In this document: one piece after another, positions 22,963-31,291 of the stretch
Layout of the letters: each line of letters begins with the position of its first letter
How positions within the stretch are numbered: position 1 is the stretch's first letter
NCBI GenBank assembly: GCA_001598975.1
Contig: BBXU01002741.1
Coordinates: forward strand, 1 to 31,291
From: Parachlorella kessleri
Lineage: Eukaryota; Chlorophyta; Trebouxiophyceae; Chlorellales; Chlorellaceae
Direction: 5' to 3'
DNA length: 31,291 nt
The notes under the pieces: model-generated
The model's input: the letters and a program-made list of their open reading frames with translations, nothing else
What the model was told of the DNA's origin: nothing
The model's database searches: none
Translations under genes and position numbers: made by a program

Positions 22963-25900
22963 CTAACCGAATGAGAACAGCGCTGCGCCACGCTCCCTCA
23001 CAATCTTCTCTGCCTCCCTCAGCAGCTTGGACCTCACCGTGGCTGCCTTGCCGGCCAGGCTCTGCTTGATGGCAGCCTGAATGGCAGCAGACGCAAGCTT
23101 GAAATGGGTGACAACACGACTGCGCAGATTTGCTCATCCCCTGCAGGCTGTAGCAGTGTCGTCCCACCACCCTTAACGCATTCAAGGGCGGTACCATGTG
23201 CCTTCAAACAACCCAGGTGCTTTTGGTGCAGATCTGTCCTAGCATATGCTGGTGGTGTGGGGAAGTTCTCACCAACTCACCCTCAGTTGCAGGACAGCAC
23301 CCCTCTCTGAGAAAGACGCCAGGCAGCACCTGCCGCTGCCTGCCTCCACCTCAGGACAGCTGTTGAGGTACCCTGCAGAGGCGTTTATGGAGGTACATAA
23401 ACCTAGGGATCAGGTACACTAGTGCCTGGGAGTCTGATGTTCTTGGTGGCAGCTAACAGCCCACCACAAGCAAACGGGATAACCACGGGCCCCGCTGCAG
23501 TATCATGCACACATGGTACTGCCCACTACGCTGTCAAGAAAGTCCCTTTCAGCTTTTCTGAATGCTGGCACCCTCAGCTTCTTGGCAGGTTTTTGTCACT
23601 TCCGCTGACACTCCCTGGCTGCCCAGCCACTACCAAATCACCACCAATCACCCAGGCTACGGTTTCTAGAGCCCACACACGGCGAAAAACACCGCTTAGC
23701 AAGTCAGAGGGTGACACCAACCTGTGATTGCTTGCTCAAGTGCCTCCACCTCGTCCACGTGCGCGTACTTGACCACAAACTCGGCGTCCAGCGAAGGGTT
23801 GGGGGGCCGCACCCCCACCCGGCGCACCTGGCTCTCATTCACGATCAGCAGGCCGGCCACATCCTGAAGCACAAGTAGCGCAAAGGGCCAGGCTGCTGGT
23901 TGCTTGCTGCGGCAAGTACAGGTGGCAGCATGCAAGCGAGCAAAGGCTCCTGAGGGACAAGGGACTCGCTGCGGCACACTAGGACGTTGGCAGCTCAATC
24001 CCGGCACTGTCATACGCAGATTCCCCACTGCAACCCCTGAGGGACCTGTGACAGCCCAAGATGCCATGTAGTGGGAAGCAGCCGATGGGAGTGACGCCCC
24101 CACTTGCCTTGTTGTTGATGTAGACAGGGACCTTGGCATCCGTCCTGATGACAGTCCGCATGGGAGTGATCTGCTCCACTACGCCTGCATGAAGCCTAAG
24201 CTTGCGGCCCTCAGCCCAGTTTCACCATGGCCAGAAACTCACCCACTGGGCCCTAGGCTTCAACCAAGAAAAACATGAGCCGGCAGGCTTTCCAGGCGGC
24301 CAGTTGACTGGGACATTGCAACGCACCAGGGACAGCATGCACAGCAAGCCCTTTACCACAGCACATGTGTCACCTGCAGCAATCACGGCCCCTGACAGGC
24401 TCTTCAGCTGCACCCGATCTCCGTTGATGAAGGGCCGAGACATGAACTGCAGGGCAGGCACAATCATTTGGCGATTAGCAGGAATGTGACTTCTTTGCTG
24501 GGCTAGGATGATCAGCAGTGGCCAAACAAAACAAGAACACGGAAGGTAAGCTTTAAAGTGATGGGCAAATACAACAGAGCCAGCAGTTCTGGGGAGGTAC
24601 CTAGCCCCAGGCAATTACAGCAACTACAAGTCATGCCACTGCCAGGTACGTAAGCAGAGCCAGGCCAGGCCCCGAAGTGCGACCGACGCAGGCACCACCT
24701 ACCAGGGCCATTGCTGACACAAAGTTGGCGATCGTGCTTTGGGCAGCAAAGCCCACCACCAGCGAACTGACTCCTCCAAACGCCAGCAGGGGTGAGATAT
24801 CAATCCCTACTGACACGAGCGAGGCCGTGAAGGCTCCCCCAATAATACCCTGCAGTCTCAAGGGAGGCATTGGCGGCGACACCGACAAACTAAGAGAGGC
24901 TTGGGTCGCACTGGTTTGTACTGGCTCCAAACATAGGCTCTTAGCAAACGGAGGCCGCAAAACAAAACGGAGGTAGGCTCCAGCACTGGAAAGAACGAAG
25001 TACAAACGAAGTGTGAGCGCAGCCCTACATTGCACCGGCCACATGCCACAGATGACCATGGCTACGGGCCTGCACTCACCCAGGTGATGAGGCCGCTCAA
25101 CGGCACAAAAATCCGTGCCCACGGGTCTTCTTCGCCATCCTCCAACCTGCAATTGAGGTGTGGTTCCAACACATGCAAGTTCGGACATGCTGCTCTTGCA
25201 GCAACCAGGAAAGAAACCAGGTGACATTGCACGGTTGAGCTAGACTAGCAGGCGGTGTTGATAGGGTCAGATGGGTCGATGCACCCTGCCTCAAGGCTTG
25301 CCAGCATCAACTTCCGTGAGATACCAACTACTTGGGCAGCCCTTTAGATAAAAAGCCGTGCTGGGGCAGCAGCCCTGGGGAGGCTTGGCTCGTATATGCC
25401 TGAAGGCTGGGCTATCTCACTCACCTGCTGGTAAAGCGGTACTTCAATGCATCAAAGAAGCGGTCCTTCCAAGCCAGCAAGAACCAGGCGCTGCAGACAT
25501 GGCACAGCACAGGGACGCTACCTTTGCATGTCTGTTGACTCAACTGCATGTCGGTAAGGAACCATAACAGCATGTCCCAACATGACGGCAGTCCTAGCCA
25601 CCCTACCATTGCAAGCTGTAATCGAACCTGCTTCCCTGCTCGAAAAGCCAAGGCTGCTGATAATATTGTAGAACCCTCTAGCATTACCCCCAACTTGCCA
25701 TGACATTCATAAACAGCTAAGCGCAGCACTTACATGAAAGTGATGGCCAGGAGTTCTGTAGAGTCTTGCAGGACCTGGGTTAGCTTCCGCAGCTGGAGCA
25801 GGCAGAATCGCCCGATAGAATCTGGAGCCATGCAGCCTAGCTACATTCTTAGCTCTGACAAGATCGGCCGGCAAGTCCTTGCACTTAGCCAGGCAATAAC

Positions 25901-27175
25901 GCAACCCATAAGCACCGCGCGCTCGACGTACATCTGTCCACATGTCACATGCCATCAGCACCTTAGCTGCAGATACAACTGCAAGGTCGGCAAGTGGGTC
26001 TATGTTGCACCGGAATCCTCCCAAGGGAATGCCGCTAGGGAGGCATGGGGACCTAATAGCCAGCTGAAAGAATGCCATCAAAGGCCAGCGCCATCTGCCT
26101 TCCCAAGCAAGGGCCTTGCAGCGCACTCACGGCATGTTGGCCCAACCAGGTGTGCCATATGCGGTAGAGCAACCTCGGTGAATGCCGCAAGCACCTGGCA
26201 AAAGGGGGAAGAGCACGAGTTATCGAGATGTGGAGTACAGCAAGGCGCACACCAATAGTCAGCTGAAGTCACATAAACCCATCTCACCTTGGGTCTCGAT
26301 TTCCCTCCTCAAACCTGAGAGGCACTGCCCCCGTGCAGGCCTAATTTATTGGGTAACTCTGCTTAAGCCATGCTATCAGAATTTGATGGGTAACTTTACC
26401 AATGCCATGCCCTCAGAACTGAGCTCACCAGCAACGTGTAGTCGGCCCCAAGCAGAGGGAGGATGACGCTGGTGGGCCGCTGTGCAGCAAGAATGGCAGT
26501 CTTCAGGAAGAGGTCGACGCCATCAGCCTTCGTCGTGCACTCCACAAGCTGTGCAAACTGCACAGGTACCCAACCACGGTTGCCGCCAGCTAGTGGGTTG
26601 GCAAACTTTTCTGGTGGGCTAGCATACGCCTCACCCACACATGGGAATAGCTCTGGGCAACTTAAGCAAGGATGGAAACACTGGCAACACGTCTTGGCTG
26701 GCCATAAGTTACCTAGCTGGGCTTCCTTCTAGTAACTAAGACAGCGCTAGAGGTAGCCCCTTGCGCTGCCACACCACGATAGGTGCACCACCTGCCCAGG
26801 ATAATGGGCTGAACTGCGCCCCTGCCGCACCTTTCGCTCACAGAGGATCAACACTTTCTGACCCGCCATGACAGCTACAGCGGTGGCAGCCAGAAGAGCT
26901 GCTGCCCGTATTGCAGCTTGTGTCAGGCTGAGCGACTGCAGAGTTTCCACCAGGGGCACGCCCGTTGCTACCCATTTGAAGGCCGGAGTGAGTTGACCAG
27001 TTGCTGCTGCGACAACTGGGTTAAAGCGAGGTTTGGTTCGTATGCCAACCCTGGCAGAGTGAGTTGGCTGGCACTTTCCCCCGCTATGCAAGCTGGGCTG
27101 GGCTCGGTGAGGAGCAACGGATACCAGGAGTGGCACTCTCTGAAGGCTGTGAATACCCAGCCTTTGAGCTTGCAT
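22963..27175 (-). CDS. MSL: Organelle-targeted MscS-like mechanosensitive ion channel, 12 exons
   Basis: MscS-like channels open under membrane tension and release ions; plant and algal versions sit in plastid envelopes or the mitochondrial inner membrane. Exons in order: 27175-26831, 26557-26429, 26194-26131, 25821-25734, 25490-25425, 25146-25080, 24849-24703, 24446-24374, 24184-24108, 23863-23722, 23372-23281, 23097-22963. The total is 1425 nt (474 residues), in phase throughout. The N-terminus is Arg/Ser-rich with no acidic residue before Glu77, fitting a transit peptide. Hydrophobic segments include ~86-104 and ~195-215. The pore helix LLAFGGVSSLVVGFAAQ...NFVSAMAL (~274-302) is the MscS signature, followed by SRPFINGDRV and GVVEQITPMRTVIRT of the beta domain. 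YLNSCPEV and GAVLQLR match the alpha/beta C-terminal domain. The tail is a basic amphipathic helix. Intron 9 has a GC donor (AAG|GCAAGT). Plastid versus mitochondrion is not resolved. Confidence 0.92.
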
Positions 27176-27610
27176 GGTGTGTCCCAGCGGCTAGATCACA
27201 AGTCACCAATAATCACCAGGTGTGAAAGCAAAGCACCCGCGCTGAATGTACCATAGCCCCGTGCTTGGCCTTTGCAAAGAGTTAGAGTGCATGCCAGGTC
27301 AAGTTCCCTACACCGGATGTCCCTGGGGGAACAGGGGATCACGCAAGGGGACCATGCTGCGTCTGCTCCGTTTCGCATCGGCCACCCATTGCCTACTGCA
27401 GCCTGTACACCCCGTCTTGCTTGTAGATCTTACTTGGTTAGGTTTCTGATCCTTTCAGCGGACCAGGCCTTAAGGTGCTTCTGTTCCTATTCAGGACTGG
27501 CTGCTTGGTCGCCTAGGTTACTTTCTCGTCAGCTTTGCAGGCCTCGTATTCTTCAAACATCAGTGCCAGGCAACCGTCCGTCTCTCCCAGAAGACAACAG
27601 CTTGAGAGCG
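27176..27610. other. Divergent promoter region of the MscS-like and ROMO1-like genes
   Basis: About 435 bp between the MscS-like start codon (minus) and the presumed ROMO1-like first exon (plus). No coding sequence recognised. It must hold both promoters and both 5' UTRs, including the untranslated part of the ROMO1-like first exon that ends at 27611. Confidence 0.45.
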
Positions 27611-28560
27611 AGTAAGGGCTTTGCAAAGGCACCCCAGTGTCACTTAGCGCACTGGTGCACCCTGGGAAAACCAGCAGCACAGTATCGGTTGACTTCTTTT
27701 GTTTGCTGTTTACGTTAATAGAAAGGGTTTGCATCTCAGCCTGCAAGCTCACACGTACACTTGCTCTCTTTGCCTCGCCTGTGCAGTGGCATTAATCGAC
27801 CAACAGTGTGCCAATCGTGTGGCAACAGGAGCAGCAGTGGGTGGTGCGCTAGGTGCCTCTATAGGTGAGGAAGATGCTGTGTCAGGCCAACAAGAGCAAC
27901 TGACAGTGGATCGAGCATGGCCCCGGAACTAGTTGGTAAGGATTGCAGTTACAACTTTTGTAGCAGGTAAGCTCGCAGGGCTCTTTGCCAGCGTTGCTGT
28001 GGGTGCTTGCCTGAGGACGATTACAAGTTAGATAGCAATAGCTTGCACGCATGCTGTTATGCAGGTGCACTGTATGGAACATATGAAGCCTTTAGATACA
28101 AGGTGCGCAGCAGCAAGCACTAGAAGCAACCATGGAACCAAAGTGTCTGCCAACCACGGTTTGAGAAACAGTGAAATGCATGGTCCCCCATTTCTTGAAG
28201 GGTTTGGTCTGTGCTTTAAAATGCCAGGCTGTAACAGCGCTCAGGGCTGTGGTGCAGGTGCCTGGGATCCTTAAGATCCGATACATTGGCCAGACCACAC
28301 TTAGTAGCGCAGCGGTGAGCTGGCCGGCAGTAGCGGGCATTCCTTGGCTGCTGTGACTCATCATGACCTCGTGCACCTTGTACTAGACCGCACGAACCAA
28401 AGCCTAGTGTGCCTTCTTGCGCCCCATGTAGGCAGCACTCAACTCTCTGGGTGCAGCATTGCACAGGTCATAATTGGCCTTGGCAACTTCCCTGCAGGTT
28501 TTTGGGCTATTCTTGGGCGCCGGATCCCTCATCCACTGCGGCCGGACGCAAGGTTACTGA
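27611..28560 (+). CDS. ROMO1: ROMO1/Mgr2-like mitochondrial inner-membrane protein, 78 residues, start codon split by an intron
   Basis: ROMO1 (yeast Mgr2) is a tiny inner-membrane protein that works with the TIM23 import complex as lateral gatekeeper and, in animals, affects ROS and cristae. Exons: 27611 (one coding nt, A), 27787-27864, 28065-28102, 28258-28314, 28498-28560. The total is 237 nt, in phase. The product has two Gly-rich hydrophobic helices (about 11-31 and 52-70), conserved Cys8 and Cys72, and GALYGTYEAFRYK, VPGILKIRYIGQTTL and VFGLFLGAGSLIHCG, which I know as the land-plant ROMO1 sequence. Length matches human ROMO1 (79 residues). The first coding exon has no ATG of its own: splicing A at 27611 (GAGAGCGA|GTAAGG) to TG at 27787 makes the start codon and gives MALIDQQC. 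The last four exons are firm; the first is inferred. Confidence 0.88.
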
Positions 28561-29715
28561 TGCCCGTGATGGCTTCCAGTAGCATGTTGGCGTCATAGGC
28601 GGCAGTGCCAACAGTCCGTCCTAGTTGAGTATCTGCCGTGGTGGATGGTGCTCTGGATATAAAGTGAGCAGCGGGTGCTGTTCACCTGACAGGACACCAT
28701 CGGCAGCTCAGCTGCAGCACCATGTCAGTGTCTGGTATAGGCAGCAGATGAAGCTGGCAAAGGCGAGCATGTGTCCTCGTAGCCAGCACTGGAGGCATGG
28801 AGGTAGCTGGGTGGCTGCCCAAGCCTGTGGCCTCGCCGGTTGGAGTACCCTATTGGTTTGTGTTGGTAGAAGAAATAGTAGGGACTCTGTGTTGCGACAG
28901 GGCTTCTGGAGCGGCCTTAACTGACACCAGGGTCGTGACAGATCAGCTTTAAATTCGAGCTAGGCAGTAAGTTGTATGTGTTCTCATGCATACAGTAAGC
29001 AGGTGATAGTTGCTGATAGTGCGGACATTGTACTTGTTTGACAAGGACCAGGGTCTGTGGTTGCAGGTGAGGTGCAGAATTGCCCACTTGCCTGCTTAAG
29101 TGGTGCTCTTCGGGTAACAAATTAAGACCTTCCCAGCGACAGCCTTAACCTGTCTGGTACCATGACAGGCTAAGCCTGCCATGCAAGCGCAGTAGCTCAA
29201 CAATTTATATCCACAAAACTTGCACATCCAAGATTAGCAAGGTACATTGGTATACAGCAGTAGTGGCAAAGGTTGCTGACTTGGGTAACACATGTGTGCA
29301 GTGGCAAGGTACCCTAGAGGAGAGGCTTACGCAGCTGTGATAATGAAGGACCGCAGTTGTATGGGTTAGCGATAGAGGCAAGTAAAGCCAACATTGGAAC
29401 GCAAGGGCACACTGTGTGCAACTCTGTTGCTAAATTTATGCATACACTGCTGCTTGCATGATACCGAAAGCAAGGCCCACGCTTGGCTCCACACTCCCCT
29501 GAAGGATGATGGAACAGAGGACCAACACTGAGCAGGAACGCTGCTCCTACTGCAGGCTTACAGGAGCAGCGTACCCCTCGAGCCTAGAGGGAGTCCCATG
29601 CAGGGTCCCCTGCCGGAAGCCTGCTTGCACCACACGCTTTGGCCACCCATGCTGGTGCACCAGTAAAATTGAAAAACAAAAAGGATACTGTACTGCCTGC
29701 TAGTTCCCTTCGAAG
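28561..29715. other. Convergent 3' spacer, no gene seen
   Basis: About 1.15 kb between the ROMO1-like stop and the stop of the minus-strand Gln-rich gene. No ORF shows family motifs or an exon chain. It contains a 9-bp inverted repeat with an embedded minus-strand TGTAA at 29540-29570. Confidence 0.5.
29540..29570 (-). terminator. Hairpin with TGTAA in its loop side, possible 3' end signal of the Gln-rich gene
   Basis: GCTGCTCCT (29540-29548) and AGGAGCAGC (29562-29570) are perfect complements around a 13-nt loop. Minus-strand TGTAA spans 29562-29558, about 155 nt after the stop codon at 29716. A role in polyadenylation is an inference from position. Confidence 0.35.
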
Positions 29716-31216
29716 CTATACACCACTACTAGCGAGCTCTGCCTTCACCTCTACGGCCGACCCCTGCTGCCAGACATCATCCTGCTTCGCTGGAAACTCT
29801 TCCAGCATGGGGTCCTTTCCTGCCCCCTCCTGGCCCCCGCCGCCCATCGCTGCGCCGTCGTGCGCCTCTACAGGCTGGGAGGGCGAACCATCCCAGCTGC
29901 CAAGCTTGCTGCCCTTGCTGCCGGCCACAGGATCTGCTGCTTCCCTACCCGCACCTGGCTTGTGCCACAGCGGCATGCTGCTGGGCTGCTGCTCCTGCTC
30001 CTGGTGTTGCTGGTGCCGCTGTTCCTGCTGCTGTTGCTGGTGCTGCCGCATGGGCCCCTCGCCTGGCTCCTGCTCCCTCTCCTGCTCAGCGCCATTTTGC
30101 TTCCAGTTCAGGTCCTGCTCAGCATGAATGCCCTGGGAGCCGCCCATGCTACTCTCCTGCTCCCTCTCCTCTGACCTATCCTCCCCCCAGCTGCCAAAGT
30201 GCCCACCATCCCCGCCTTCCCAGCAGCCAGCCTGCACGTCTTCGTCACCCCAGCAGCCCCCATCTGCCTTGTTGGCCATCATTGTCTGCAGCGCGGCCAC
30301 TGCCTCGGCCTCCGCCTCCTCTGCGGCTGCTTTGCGTGTCACCTTCTTAGTAACCTCGCCCACAGCGACCAAGGGCCCCGCACTGGCGGAGGCGTGGCCC
30401 TGGCTGCTCACCGCTCGCCGCTGCGGCTGCCGGGCCGCGTGCGGTCTGGTAGTCATGCCTGCCCCGCCGACAGCGCTGCCGCTGCCGCTGCCGCTGCCGC
30501 CCTGGCCTGCGCCCCCGCCTCGCAGTGTGCGGGGAGGCGGGGTGGCCTTGAGCCCCACCGCTGCACAGTCAAGAGGCAGCCCAATGTTGGATGGTGCAAC
30601 TTAGTGCAGAGACCACTCGACAGGCTCACCCCTGGGTGCCGGTGCTGCGTCCTTCGAGTCTAGCAGCAGGCCTAGTAGGAAAGTGCTAGGACACCTGCAC
30701 ATTACCTATAGCCCAATGGCGTACTGTGCAGCCCACCTTCAAGGAGCTTCCTCCGAAGCCAGTTGTTGTTGTACGACTGGGTCTCGCACTGATACACCTG
30801 CAGCAGCGTCCTCATGAGCTGTGTGCATTGCAAAATCAGCAAAGCGGGTGTGGCAGCAGAGGCCACTTCCTAGCGGCCACGAGGCGTGCAGTGCATACAG
30901 GAAGGCCGCCACATGTACGTCTGCCTGGCAGCAATATCATTCTCGGCTGAGCAGTGTTTGCAGTCCTGGCATGCCAACCTGCTTCCCGCCCCATGAAATG
31001 CCTGTATGCTTCTATCACCACAGCAAACAAGCATGCGGGAGGTACCCAATAGGAATACTCACTATAGTATTTTGCTGCCGCTCTGGGCAGCGTTGATAAC
31101 TCAACAGGTTGACGGCTTACCTTCTGGAATGCCAACCTTAGTTCCCTTTGCCCCATATTCCTGCAGGAAGTTTAGGAAGTCAAGCCTAGTTGCATCTTGA
31201 CAGGGCACCCATACGG
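29716..31216 (-). CDS. Unrecognised Gln/Gly-rich protein, 3' part only (5' end outside the window)
   Basis: I do not recognise the family. Supported exons in order: 31216-31121, 30797-30737 (or starting at 30818), and 30560-29716 with the stop. A 23-nt exon at 31001-30979 is needed to keep phase between the first two and has good AG and GT borders, but is tentative. The first exon reads VWVPCQDATRLDFLNFLQEYG and ends VGIPEG. The next holds YQCETQSYNNNWLRRKL, joined in phase to LLEAVGLK. The large last exon (about 280 residues) is low complexity: Gly/Ser-rich, a TRKAAAEEAEAEAVAAL helix, Trp/Gly/Asp-rich, then a long Gln/His/Glu run. The compact N-terminal part followed by a disordered tail would suit a nuclear or RNA-linked protein, but this is a guess. 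Earlier exons lie beyond the right edge. Confidence 0.6.
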
Positions 31217-31291
31217 CTGCAAAAGCTGTGAATAAGGGCATGCAGAGTGTCCTGTGTGTGTGAGGGTGTGGGTCGGGGAGGTGGGAAACGG

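Noticed and set aside
29860..30604. Plus-strand Leu/Ser/Pro-rich ORFs resembling membrane proteins
   Set aside because: They are the complement of CAG/Gln-rich codons of the minus-strand gene; Leu runs arise from CTG repeats.
1..31291. A gene cluster, defence system or mobile element linking these genes
   Set aside because: The genes belong to unrelated housekeeping or secretory functions on alternating strands. I saw no transposase, reverse transcriptase, integrase, terminal repeats or CRISPR-like array.

Overview
This window looks like nuclear DNA from a green-lineage eukaryote, most likely a trebouxiophyte-type green alga; that placement is an inference. The genes are dense, each broken by many short introns with clear GT..AG (a few GC..AG) borders. 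The DNA is GC-rich with CTG/CAG-rich coding stretches. TGTAA, a typical green-algal poly(A) signal, lies shortly after two stop codons. The ROMO1-like protein matches the land-plant version closely, and one secreted protein carries Ser-Pro-rich wall-type sequence. There are no operons, CRISPR arrays or recognisable transposons. I built exon models by hand: the exon chain of each complete gene keeps a single reading frame through every junction to its stop.

Layout: (1) 766-8874 minus, a WDR6/Trm734-like WD40 protein of 11 exons. (2) 9292-9363 minus, tRNA-Pro(AGG). (3) 9680-12238 plus, a di-N-acetylchitobiase-like GH18 enzyme of 7 exons. (4) 12686-14021 minus, an unrecognised 183-residue protein of 5 exons. 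(5) 14758-16985 plus, a mitochondrial Ind1/NUBPL-type P-loop ATPase of 7 exons. (6) 18152-22045 plus, a secreted two-domain protein with a Ser-Pro linker and three eight-cysteine modules, 9 exons. (7) 22963-27175 minus, an organellar MscS-like channel of 12 exons. (8) 27611-28560 plus, a 78-residue ROMO1/Mgr2-like protein whose start codon appears to be made by splicing. (9) 29716 to the right edge, minus, the 3' part of an unrecognised Gln-rich protein.

Genes mostly alternate in strand, giving divergent pairs (1/3 with the tRNA between, 4/5, 7/8) and convergent pairs (3/4, 6/7, 8/9). I see no single pathway joining them. Three are probably organellar (Ind1 for complex I assembly, ROMO1 for inner-membrane import, MscS for organelle osmotic release), and the WDR6 homologue acts in tRNA wobble methylation. 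The most novel material is the secreted protein, with its phase-symmetric cysteine modules, and the two unrecognised genes.
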